Below are positions 1 through 6,633 of a DNA stretch of 9,254 bases, in pieces. A model generated the notes under the pieces. It had not been told where the DNA came from. It saw only the letters and a list, made by a program, of their open reading frames with translations, and did no database searches. Both the position numbers and the translations under genes were made by a program. Source of the stretch: SVFI01 sp045643145 (lineage in GTDB: Bacteria > Bacillota > Clostridia > Lachnospirales > Lachnospiraceae); contig JAZUKG010000201.1 in assembly GCA_045643145.1 (NCBI GenBank), positions 1 to 9,254 on the forward strand. Reading direction: 5' to 3'. Each line of letters opens with the position of its first letter. Position 1 is the first letter of the stretch.

Positions 1-1255
1 TAACAGTATCATCACCGGTTTCCTTTACATATTTATCGTATGCGGCAGCAGCTACTGCTGTATGAGTATCAATAACATATCCACATTCTTCATATAAATC
101 TTTGATCTTTGCAAAGGTTTCTTCTTCTGTAGCATATCCGCCTACAAAATCAGCGAGCTTAGCCTTCATATCATCTGTGATTTCATATTCACCCTTCTGG
201 CTGAGTGAAGCCATAAGAGCAGCATTCTTGTCTGCATCTTCTCCGGCAATCTTGTAAATTAATCTCTCAAGGTTTGAAGAAATCAAGATATCCATAGAAG
301 GTGAACTGGTCAAGATAAATTCTCTGTTTCTGTCATATTTACCTGTAGCAAAGAAATCAAATAATACCTTGTTATCATTTGATGCACAGATTAACTTAGC
401 AATCGGAATACCCATGTTCTTTGCATAGTAAGCAGCTAAAATGTTACCAAAGTTTCCTGTAGGTACTACTACATTCATCTTCTGTCCTTCTTCTAACTTG
501 CCCTGAGCTAATAATGTAACATAAGAATATACATAATAAACGATCTGCGGAACTAAACGACCAATGTTGATTGAGTTAGCTGATGAGAACTGGAATCCCT
601 TTGCATCCATTTCCTGAGCAAGCTTTGCATCACCAAATAAATTCTTTACACCGGTCTGAGCATCATCAAAGTTACCATGAATACCAACTACATGTGTGTT
701 GTCACCCTTCTGTGTAACCATCTGCTTTTGCTGAATTGGGCTAACACCGTTCTTTGGATAAAATACGATGATTTTTGTTCCCTTTACATCTGCAAATCCG
801 GCTAATGCTGCCTTTCCTGTATCACCACTGGTTGCTGTTAAAATAACGATTTCATTCTTTACCTGATTCTTCTTGGCACTGGTTGTCAGAAGATGAGGTA
901 AAATTGAAAGTGCCATATCCTTAAATGCAATGGTTGCACCATGGAATAATTCTAAGTAATAAGCACCCTTTGCATATGCTAAAGGAGCAATCACTTCTGT
1001 ATCAAATTTAGAATCATAAGCTTTTTCAATACAGCTTTTTAATTCTTCCTCTGTAAAGTCTGTTAAAAACAGCTTCATTACTTCATAAGCTACCTGCTGG
1101 TATGTCATCTTGGAAAGATCACTGAGTGATACATCCAAAGCTGGAATATGATCCGGAACAAATAATCCTCCGTCCTTTGCCAATCCCTTTAAAATAGCTT
1201 CTGAAGCCTTTACAGGTTCTGTGTGACTTCTAGTACTTTTGTATAAAACTTCCAT
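1..1255 (-). CDS. thrC: Threonine synthase, C-terminus cut by window edge
   Basis: PLP-dependent cytoplasmic enzyme that converts O-phosphohomoserine and water to L-threonine and phosphate, the last step of threonine synthesis. About 418 codons are visible, starting MEVLYKSTRSHTEPVKASEA, which matches the N-terminal threonine synthase domain. The PLP Schiff-base lysine is K112 in the motif HGATIAFKDMA. SGDTG is at 143-147, and the phosphate-binding loop PTGNFGN is at 265-271. It appears to be the longer class of ThrC found in E. coli and many Clostridia; by that comparison some tens of C-terminal residues lie beyond position 1. The start ATG at 1255 has a GAGG ribosome site about 6 nt upstream (minus-strand AGGCGAGG). 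It has its own promoter at 1301-1329 and a leader of only about 40 nt, so no T-box or attenuator fits. No other threonine-pathway gene is in the window. Identification is firm. Confidence 0.97.
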   Translation of the reverse strand, partial: MEVLYKSTRSHTEPVKASEAILKGLAKDGGLFVPDHIPALDVSLSDLSKMTYQQVAYEVMKLFLTDFTEEELKSCIEKAYDSKFDTEVIAPLAYAKGAYYLELFHGATIAFKDMALSILPHLLTTSAKKNQVKNEIVILTATSGDTGKAALAGFADVKGTKIIVFYPKNGVSPIQQKQMVTQKGDNTHVVGIHGNFDDAQTGVKNLFGDAKLAQEMDAKGFQFSSANSINIGRLVPQIVYYVYSYVTLLAQGKLEEGQKMNVVVPTGNFGNILAAYYAKNMGIPIAKLICASNDNKVLFDFFATGKYDRNREFILTSSPSMDILISSNLERLIYKIAGEDADKNAALMASLSQKGEYEITDDMKAKLADFVGGYATEEETFAKIKDLYEECGYVIDTHTAVAAAAYDKYVKETGDDTV

Positions 1256-1300
1256 GATAAACCTCGCCTTTTATTTAATGATTTTCTTAAAAACAGAGAC

Positions 1301-1329
1301 ATTATAGCACAGCAAAACAAATGCCGCAA
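1301..1329 (-). promoter_or_regulatory. Extended -10 promoter of thrC
   Basis: On the minus strand there is a perfect TATAAT (1301-1306) preceded by TGC, giving an extended -10. A weak -35, TTGCGG (1324-1329), lies 17 bp away. Predicted transcription start is near 1294, about 40 nt before the thrC ATG. It lies between the stop of the wall hydrolase gene (1359) and thrC, so thrC need not depend on read-through. Confidence 0.7.
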
Positions 1330-1358
1330 GGCAAAAAACCATATAAAAAGGGCTTATA

Positions 1359-2105
1359 TCAGCGATAAAAGGTATGTCCGCCGTGATTTGAAACCTCTGT
1401 CAGAGAATCCTCAAACCATTCTCTGGTTTCCTCGGGAACAGAATTCAGCGCTACAAAATACAAAGCACCGTTACTGTTATCCGGTTGAATTAATGCTTCA
1501 TCCACAGCCTCTTTTGTTTCGTTTGTAATCACTACACTTTCATACCTGCCGTCTACAGTTGGAGCAAACTGAACGATACTTCCTTCCTTTTGAAAAATCA
1601 CATCCTGTACCGAATCCGGAAAGTCTTCGCTCTTGGTCCGGTTCATGATGACATTGGTCACCATTTGCTTTCCTTTTTCGTCTTCACCGCCTGCTTCAGC
1701 CTGAACGATTCGGTATAAAGCCTGCTTATCCGATTCTGACATCACAGTATTATCATTGTTATTTTCGCATATCTCCGAATTTGTATTTTCGCTGCTTTCT
1801 GCCAAATTATCTGTGTTAATATCACATACAGCTCCATTTGCATATCTATTCGTATCTCTGCGTTTTTCCACAAATGTATCAATCACTATGTTATCCACTG
1901 TATCCTTAACCATATTTTCTTCTGTATACTCTGATTTCAAATACTCTGATTTTATATCTTCTGTTTTCTGAGTCATGTCCATCATCGCGGCATCCGTTTG
2001 ATTATTATCAAACAGCGTATCTGAATGAACCCAAATCTGTGAAATAAAGAAAACGGATGCTATTGCAAACACAATCGTGACCCATATATGATCTTCTTCG
2101 AGCAT
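1359..2105 (-). CDS. Membrane-anchored SleB/CwlJ-type cell wall hydrolase
   Basis: Predicted 248-residue peptidoglycan hydrolase of the SleB/CwlJ family (Hydrolase_2 fold), whose characterised members are lytic transglycosylases acting on spore cortex. Residues 8-26 form one hydrophobic segment, a membrane anchor or uncleaved signal. Residues 30-122 are a polar, Asn/Glu/Thr-rich linker with two cysteines (C94, C112). The catalytic domain is 123-248: the motif RIVQAEAGGE (132-141) carries the likely catalytic E137, followed by VTNVIMNR (149-156), QFAPTVDGR (179-187) and the C-terminal HGGHTFYR. There is no SleB-type N-terminal peptidoglycan-binding domain, so attachment is through the membrane segment. 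ATG at 2105 has a strong AGGAGG 5 nt upstream. The gene stands alone, divergent from the AP2-domain gene. It may act in vegetative wall remodelling rather than germination; the sequence does not decide. Family firm, role unsure. Confidence 0.88.
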   Translation of the reverse strand: MLEEDHIWVTIVFAIASVFFISQIWVHSDTLFDNNQTDAAMMDMTQKTEDIKSEYLKSEYTEENMVKDTVDNIVIDTFVEKRRDTNRYANGAVCDINTDNLAESSENTNSEICENNNDNTVMSESDKQALYRIVQAEAGGEDEKGKQMVTNVIMNRTKSEDFPDSVQDVIFQKEGSIVQFAPTVDGRYESVVITNETKEAVDEALIQPDNSNGALYFVALNSVPEETREWFEDSLTEVSNHGGHTFYR

Positions 2106-2151
2106 GGATACCTCCTAATATAGCTATTCAGCCATTTTTATACAGATAGTA

Positions 2152-2180
2152 TTGACACCACCCTTCCTAGTTTATACAAG
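2152..2180 (+). promoter_or_regulatory. Candidate promoter of the AP2-domain gene
   Basis: A perfect -35 TTGACA (2152-2157) is followed after 17 bp by TACAAG (2175-2180), a poor -10. It would start RNA near 2187, upstream of the first ATG at 2205. It shares bases with the divergent promoter of the SleB-like gene, so the two polymerases would compete for the site. A second candidate lies at 2225-2233. Confidence 0.4.
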
Positions 2181-2200
2181 CTCTGTGCAAAATATTTCAA
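2171..2200 (-). promoter_or_regulatory. Promoter of the SleB-like gene
   Basis: Minus-strand TTGAAA (2195-2200) and TATAAA (2171-2176), each one base off consensus, are 18 bp apart. Transcription would start near 2164, about 58 nt before the ATG at 2105. It overlaps the candidate plus-strand promoter at 2152-2180. Confidence 0.6.
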
Positions 2201-2204
2201 AAAC

Positions 2205-3065
2205 ATGAAATTCATGGAAATATCTGATATAATAAAATACATGAAAAATCAGGGAACCGGTGTCTATGAGGCAACCAAGAAAAATGGCGAAATCTATTAT
2301 AGAAGCTCTGTCACAATCGGTGGCAAGCATATCAGTTTAGGTAGTTTCCCTACCTATGATGAGGCAAACTCTGCCTATTTACAGGCCAAAGATATTTTCG
2401 AAAAAGCAAAAAAATATGACATAGAACATTTAGATGAACTATGTCAAAAAAAGAAAACAATATTAAGCTTTGAAAAGATTGTCATTTTACTTAACTTGCG
2501 TGACAACGGTCTTTACTTTCATTCCCCGATTTATCTAAAAAAAGATTTCTTTTTTTATTATTTGACTCCGTCCAAACATCTGACCTTTGACAAGGATGAT
2601 TTGTTTTACTATTCCCAGCATAAAATCAGCCAGCGAGGCGGACATTTATATGTCGCAGAATATGGAATGCAGGTATCAATCCACAGCCGCTACGGCATCA
2701 AAAACTTTGCTGTATTGGATCGTGACTATCGATTTGCAAACGGAGATCATACTGACTACCGCTATTCTAATATCGAAATCATCAACTCTTATCACGGAGT
2801 GTATCGCGAAGGGCAAATTGGTCAATATCAGTACAAGGTTAAAATCCATATCAATGGCGATTTTGTAATCGGCACTTACAAGGACGAAAAAACAGCAGCC
2901 ATTGCATATAACAAGGCCGCTGATCATTGTCATCAAAACGGAATCGATAAACAATTCCCGGTAAATTATATTATTGACTATTCCCCAAAGGAATATGCTG
3001 AGATTTATTCAGCCATCAAATTATCCTCAAAATTTATAAAGGCTATCGCTTCATATAATCAATAA
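2205..3065 (+). CDS. AP2 / degenerate HNH / AP2 putative DNA-binding protein
   Basis: A 286-residue protein, probably a cytoplasmic DNA-binding protein of unknown role. Residues 18-62 form an AP2-like three-strand/helix domain (GVYEATKKNG, then LGSFPTYDEANSAY). A second AP2 domain covers 197-245 (YHGVYREG, then IGTYKDEKTAAIAYNKAAD). Between them, 155-194 resembles the HNH core of phage HNH-AP2 endonucleases: NGDHTDYRYSN (179-189) aligns with the usual NGDKxDNRxxN. The DH that precedes it in active enzymes is R176-F177 here, so nuclease activity is unlikely. Residues 84-154 are aromatic-rich and not recognised. The start is uncertain: ATGs at 2205, 2214 and 2241 are all in frame and none has a good ribosome site; the AP2 domain begins right after the third. 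The 3' end overlaps the convergent gene at 3043 by 23 bp. It could be a domesticated homing-endonuclease relative acting as a regulator. AP2 calls are fairly sure; function is open. Confidence 0.8.
   Translation: MKFMEISDIIKYMKNQGTGVYEATKKNGEIYYRSSVTIGGKHISLGSFPTYDEANSAYLQAKDIFEKAKKYDIEHLDELCQKKKTILSFEKIVILLNLRDNGLYFHSPIYLKKDFFFYYLTPSKHLTFDKDDLFYYSQHKISQRGGHLYVAEYGMQVSIHSRYGIKNFAVLDRDYRFANGDHTDYRYSNIEIINSYHGVYREGQIGQYQYKVKIHINGDFVIGTYKDEKTAAIAYNKAADHCHQNGIDKQFPVNYIIDYSPKEYAEIYSAIKLSSKFIKAIASYNQ
2225..2233 (+). promoter_or_regulatory. Consensus extended -10 inside the AP2-gene 5' end
   Basis: TGATATAAT is a perfect extended -10 element (TG-N-TATAAT). It has no clear -35 at 16-18 bp. Initiation would be expected near 2240, next to the in-frame ATG at 2241, which would give a leaderless or nearly leaderless mRNA. 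Chance occurrence in AT-rich sequence is possible. Confidence 0.35.
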
Positions 3066-4182
3066 AGCTGATACAAACATCTACATCATCAGAGATTCCT
3101 TTGATTTTCTGATCATATCCATATTCCCACATAGAGAAGGTGTACGGATAATCCGGCTTTTCACCTTCCTGGTCTAAAAAGACTTCCATATCCGGTGACA
3201 ACATAGTCAAATCCAGTCTTCGAAGGAGCCAATACTTATCTGCTAAAAGCATTGGTGTAAATCCGGATTCCTTGATACGCTTTGCAAAGGTATTTGCCAC
3301 ATCTGTCAAAACAGCCTTTGGCACATTATCCACTCTCGTATTATCCATAGAAACTGTTCCCATACTGATTACAACAGGATATGTAATATGCATCTCAACG
3401 AGATTATTTACGACAAACTCTGCTTCTTCTAATGCTTCTTCCTGAGTCACTGCCTGTGATTCAAAATAAACCCCTGCCAGCAAATCATTTTCTTCTGCTT
3501 TTTGTAAATGATCAAAAAACTTGGAATCTAACGAAAGCTTTCCGGATTCATAGCCACGATATCCGAGTCTGGCCATGATAAAGCTAACTCCGTCTGTTTT
3601 CATGGCTTCATAATCCAATACCGAAGTGTTTTCATCTAAAAAAACTCCCATAGTAGACTGTTTTTTAGCATCATGAAAATACGACATCTGAGGTTCCTCA
3701 TAAACAAATCCCAGTTCATCATAGTTATTTTTGAATAAATATGCATTTACCATTACCCACTGTTCAGTTCCGTCAGGTCTGATGACTTTGGTCTTGGTAC
3801 CGCCTTCGGATAAATCCTCAGCCTTTTCTCTTTCCTCTTCTTCCTTGATCAAATCCTGTGCCCGTTTTTCAAACTGCTGCTCTCTGGACATCGAATTTTG
3901 AGATACGATTGGACTTTTGTGATCATCGTCCTTGTACATATTCCAAAAATCGAGCTGATCTGAGGTCAATTTATATTCACCGGCATCCGGTTCTAAAATT
4001 GGTTCTTCATCCACGATTAGTTCCTGTGGCTTTTTGTAAATACTTTCCGGCTTTTTGCTTTGATTCGCTGCCAAAACAATACAAACAATAATCCCCAGTA
4101 CGGTAATCAGTGCCAGAACCATATATATAACAGGAAGCTTATTATTTATCTCCTGATCTTCAAATTCGTCTGATAATTTCAT
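3043..4182 (-). CDS. Membrane-anchored GH25-fold protein, catalytic residues lost
   Basis: A 379-residue single-pass membrane protein. Residues 1-16 are a polar cytoplasmic end, 17-39 a strong transmembrane segment, and 40-170 an extracellular linker with an acidic helical stretch (about 100-125) and RPDGTEQWVMV (135-145). Residues 175-379 follow glycoside hydrolase family 25 (N-acetylmuramidase): FIMARLGYRGY (201-211), LLAGVYFESQAVTQEEALEEA (234-254), YPVV (268-271) and MWEYGYDQKIKGI (351-363). Active GH25 enzymes have Asp in a GID motif at the first strand; here it is GVF (179-181). The catalytic D-x-E after YPVV is S273-M-G275, and the late GID is GIS (362-364). It is therefore probably a pseudo-enzyme that binds glycan or scaffolds wall proteins (inference). 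ATG at 4182 has AGGTG 5 nt upstream. It has its own promoter, divergent from the ApbE gene. Fold fairly sure; inactivity inferred from a by-eye alignment. Confidence 0.82.
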   Translation of the reverse strand: MKLSDEFEDQEINNKLPVIYMVLALITVLGIIVCIVLAANQSKKPESIYKKPQELIVDEEPILEPDAGEYKLTSDQLDFWNMYKDDDHKSPIVSQNSMSREQQFEKRAQDLIKEEEEREKAEDLSEGGTKTKVIRPDGTEQWVMVNAYLFKNNYDELGFVYEEPQMSYFHDAKKQSTMGVFLDENTSVLDYEAMKTDGVSFIMARLGYRGYESGKLSLDSKFFDHLQKAEENDLLAGVYFESQAVTQEEALEEAEFVVNNLVEMHITYPVVISMGTVSMDNTRVDNVPKAVLTDVANTFAKRIKESGFTPMLLADKYWLLRRLDLTMLSPDMEVFLDQEGEKPDYPYTFSMWEYGYDQKIKGISDDVDVCISFIDYMKR

Positions 4183-4219
4183 AAAAACACCTATTCATGT
4201 ATCTCTTTTATTTGATTGC

Positions 4220-4248
4220 ATTTTATCATAAATCGACCAAAATGCCTA
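4220..4248 (-). promoter_or_regulatory. Promoter of the GH25-fold gene
   Basis: Minus-strand TAAAAT (4220-4225) preceded by TGA gives an extended -10. TAGGCA (4243-4248) lies 17 bp upstream as a 4/6 -35. Transcription would start near 4213, about 30 nt before the ATG at 4182. It is divergent from, and does not overlap, the ApbE promoter. Confidence 0.55.
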
Positions 4249-4254
4249 GAAATT

Positions 4255-4283
4255 TTGAATTTAAACACATTCTGTGATACACT
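4255..4283 (+). promoter_or_regulatory. Promoter of the ApbE gene
   Basis: TTGAAT (4255-4260), 17 bp, then TACACT (4278-4283) preceded by TGA, an extended -10. Start near 4290 leaves a leader of roughly 33 nt that includes the AAAGGA ribosome site 7 nt before ATG 4323. Confidence 0.5.
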
Positions 4284-4322
4284 TAATCAGATTAAAACAA
4301 ACAAAAAATAAAGGAATAAACT

Positions 4323-5330
4323 ATGAATCAAAATATAAAAAAACTACTATCTTTTCTTTTGTTGATTTTGTCTGTAACCATGCTGACAGGATGTGGGCAA
4401 AAGCAAAAAGAATGCTTTCAAAAAACAGAAGTTTCATTGGATACCTTTGTCACCATTCAAATCTATGATACCAAAGCAAATGAAGATAAATCCAATGCCC
4501 TGCTTTCTGACTGTATGGAACTGATCAAGCATTATGAAAATCTGTTTAGTCCATATATCGAAACCAGTGACATTTATAAAGTCAATCATGCCGGTGGTGA
4601 ATGGGTTACTGTTGATAAAGATACCATTTCCATTATATATTCAGCACTGGAATACTGCGATATTACCGGTGGAAAAATTGATATTACCATACTTCCTGTA
4701 AAACAATTATGGAATTTTCAAGAGGATTCTTCTGATATACCGGATGCAAATGCGATTGGAACGAGACTGCAGAGTGTAAATTATGAAAACATTGAAATTG
4801 ATGGTGTTCGTATGCGACTAAATAATCCTAATGCTGCTATTGATTTAGGTTTTATTGCCAAGGGATATATCTCAGAGCAGGTAAAAAAACTACTTTTAGA
4901 AAATGGGGTTGACTCGGCACTCATCAATTTAGGTGGAAACATCTGTGTAATCGGACAAAAGCCGGATGGAAATGATTTTGTAGTAGGTATTAAAGAACCA
5001 TTCTCTAAAAAAGACAGCTATATGGAAACCGTAAACCTTTCCGGAGATCATGGCTTCCAGACTGCCGTAACGAGCGGTATTTATGAACGATACTTCCAAT
5101 TAGGAGACAAAATATATCACCATGTCCTCGATACATCAACAGGATATCCCGTTGATACCGATTTATATTCTGTTACGATTCTGACAGACTCTTCTCTCCA
5201 TGCTGATGCGCTTAGCACGACATGTCTCGTATTGGGTCTGGAAGAAGCAAAAAACTTTATTAACAATATAAAAGGTGCCGAAGCAATTTTCATCACAAAA
5301 GATATGAAAATCATCGACACCCGTAAATAA
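4323..5330 (+). CDS. apbE: FAD:protein FMN transferase (ApbE family lipoprotein)
   Basis: A 335-residue lipoprotein that should transfer the FMN part of FAD onto a Thr/Ser of a target protein outside the cytoplasmic membrane, with Mg2+. The N-terminus is a type II signal: KK, a hydrophobic stretch, and lipobox LTGC with the lipidated C24. Family motifs appear in order: AIDLGFIAKGY (172-182), INLGGN (201-206), TSGIYERYF (250-258), HHVLDTSTGYPV (266-277) and HADALSTT (293-300). D295 and T299 are the expected metal ligands in the last motif. Length is normal for the family. Known targets are FMN-binding domain proteins such as RnfG/NqrC subunits and extracellular flavin reductases; none is in this window, so its partner must be encoded elsewhere or beyond the edges. 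It ends 14 bp from the stop of the convergent radical SAM gene. Family assignment is firm; the target is unknown. Confidence 0.95.
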   Translation: MNQNIKKLLSFLLLILSVTMLTGCGQKQKECFQKTEVSLDTFVTIQIYDTKANEDKSNALLSDCMELIKHYENLFSPYIETSDIYKVNHAGGEWVTVDKDTISIIYSALEYCDITGGKIDITILPVKQLWNFQEDSSDIPDANAIGTRLQSVNYENIEIDGVRMRLNNPNAAIDLGFIAKGYISEQVKKLLLENGVDSALINLGGNICVIGQKPDGNDFVVGIKEPFSKKDSYMETVNLSGDHGFQTAVTSGIYERYFQLGDKIYHHVLDTSTGYPVDTDLYSVTILTDSSLHADALSTTCLVLGLEEAKNFINNIKGAEAIFITKDMKIIDTRK

Positions 5331-5344
5331 TAATCTATTGGCTA

Positions 5345-6433
5345 TTATCTATTCAAAATGGATTCAACCTGCTCTCTTTTTTCAAAAAGAATACAACCAC
5401 CTTTGTGGTCTTCTTTCAGGACATCTTCCTGCTGAAGCGCTTGGAACAATTTTGATTTCAAGGCTTCTCTCAGAGAAGTATCCTTTACATTGATATCAGA
5501 ATATGGCGAGAACGGACATGGTTCGGCTGCTCCATGTGAATTGATATGGAAAAAGCCTCTTCCAGCCGCTACACATCCACCGGAACTCTTCTCATCACCA
5601 GGAAATGAAATAAATACCATTTCATTTTGTTTTTCGCGAAGATTAAATAATCTTTCCTGCATGATTTCTCTGTCCTTATCATCCGGAGCTAAATGCTGTG
5701 CTTCTTCTGTTACCGGAACAAATTCAACATAAATGACTGCTTTACAACCGAGTTTTTGAAGACCCTCAATAAACTGATCCGAATATACCTCATCCATATT
5801 TTCGGTAGTAACCGTAACAGATACACCAAAAATCAAATCTTTTTCGGTGATTCTCTTCATCGAATCCATTACCTGCTGATATACACCTTTTCCACGGCGT
5901 GTATCTGTTGTATTCTCATCCCCTTCGATACTGATAATCGGTACCAAATTTCTATGCTGATCAAATTGTGATACATACTGATCACCGATAAAAATACCAT
6001 TGGTAAAAATCGGGAATAAAATATTTTTATGTTTTGCTGCCATCTCAATGACATCGGTTCGAATCAGAGGCTCTCCACCTGCTAACAGAATAAAACTGAT
6101 ACCAATATCTTCTGCTTCTGCAAATATACGGTCCCACTCCTGTGCTGTGAGCTGGTCTGTAGGTGCTTCATCAGAGCAAGCATGATTCTGTCTGGAATAA
6201 CAACCTGCACAATGCAAATTACAGCTCGAGGTAATACTGGAAATCAAAAATGCCGGAATATGCTCTCCGTTCTTTTCTGCTTTTTTTCTCTTTTCTGAAG
6301 CCTTTTTGGTAGCTGTAGCAAACTCTGCCATAAAGATTGCTTCTTTTGGATTTTTCAGAGTTGCTTTCAATGCACTTTTCACTACATTTGCTACACCGTT
6401 TGACATGTACTCCTGAATATCAAATTCTTTCAT
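5345..6433 (-). CDS. Radical SAM protein with partial SPASM/Twitch-like C-terminus
   Basis: A 362-residue cytoplasmic radical SAM enzyme of unknown substrate. The 4Fe-4S/SAM motif CNLHCAGC is at 71-78 (CX3CX2C; C71, C75, C78), with the SAM-binding GGEP at 119-122 and the strand motif ISIEGD at 167-172. The C-terminal part has C287, then G301 and C306 in the spacing CX13GX4C, as at the start of SPASM domains, and a late C347. The downstream CX2CX5CX3C cluster of full SPASM is absent, so at most one auxiliary cluster (Twitch-like) is likely. The N-terminal 60 residues are helical and Lys/Ala-rich. ATG at 6433 has AGGAGG with a rather long 10-nt spacer. The gene is monocistronic in this window, with its own promoter inside a large inverted repeat. 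No precursor-peptide gene is visible nearby, so a peptide-maturase role is not supported by context. Superfamily firm, function unknown. Confidence 0.9.
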   Translation of the reverse strand: MKEFDIQEYMSNGVANVVKSALKATLKNPKEAIFMAEFATATKKASEKRKKAEKNGEHIPAFLISSITSSCNLHCAGCYSRQNHACSDEAPTDQLTAQEWDRIFAEAEDIGISFILLAGGEPLIRTDVIEMAAKHKNILFPIFTNGIFIGDQYVSQFDQHRNLVPIISIEGDENTTDTRRGKGVYQQVMDSMKRITEKDLIFGVSVTVTTENMDEVYSDQFIEGLQKLGCKAVIYVEFVPVTEEAQHLAPDDKDREIMQERLFNLREKQNEMVFISFPGDEKSSGGCVAAGRGFFHINSHGAAEPCPFSPYSDINVKDTSLREALKSKLFQALQQEDVLKEDHKGGCILFEKREQVESILNR

Positions 6434-6505
6434 CTGCAGGTAACCTCCTAATTGTTATGAACTCCATATGATTAATATTTTGTTTGTAAAATTTTTGTCT
6501 GTTCT

Positions 6506-6542
6506 AATTAAATTCAATATTAACACAATATTTAATTGAATT
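6506..6542. repeat. Inverted repeat, possible operator of the radical SAM gene
   Basis: Two 16-bp arms (6506-6521 and 6527-6542) surround a 5-bp centre, AACAC. The arms match at 14 of 16 positions, with two mismatches that are placed symmetrically. It covers the -10 and part of the -35 of the predicted radical SAM promoter and has no T-run that would make it a terminator. A dimeric repressor site is the likeliest reading (inference); a chance AT-rich palindrome is the alternative. Confidence 0.55.
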
Positions 6543-6545
6543 CAA
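6517..6545 (-). promoter_or_regulatory. Promoter of the radical SAM gene
   Basis: Minus-strand TTGAAT (6540-6545), 17 bp, then TAATAT (6517-6522) preceded by TGT, an extended -10. Start near 6510 gives a leader of about 77 nt before ATG 6433. It lies almost wholly within the inverted repeat at 6506-6542. Confidence 0.55.
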
Positions 6546-6568
6546 CTAATCATCGTAATATTTATATA

Positions 6569-6604
6569 GAAAAAGGGTTAATGGTTATTTGAACCACTAA
6601 CCCT
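6569..6604 (-). terminator. Intrinsic terminator of the CAP-protein gene
   Basis: On the minus strand a 13-bp stem (6592-6604 with 6574-6586, one G-T wobble, GGG/CCC at its base) closes a 5-nt loop and is followed by TTTTT. It lies 30 bp after the stop codon at 6634. On the plus strand no T-run follows, so it works in one direction and separates this gene from the radical SAM promoter just beyond. Confidence 0.88.
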
Positions 6605-6633
6605 GTCCCTAAAGGCTGAAAAAGAACTTACAA

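Noticed and set aside
1322..1335. Small hairpin TGCC-TTGC-GGCA between the wall hydrolase and thrC, followed by a T-rich run
   Set aside because: The stem is only 4 bp and overlaps the -35 of the thrC promoter; too weak to call a terminator.
1756..1971. A 71-codon plus-strand frame rich in Ser/Phe/Leu, as a small membrane protein
   Set aside because: It is antisense to the low-complexity linker of the SleB-like gene and lacks a ribosome site.
2587..2954. Open frames on both strands inside the AP2 gene
   Set aside because: They lie entirely within a better-supported gene with recognisable domains, and have no ribosome sites or recognisable products.
5322..5350. AATAATA/TATTATC hairpin between the convergent apbE and radical SAM genes
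   Set aside because: All-A/T 6-7 bp stem with a 10-nt loop and no T-run; unlikely to terminate transcription.
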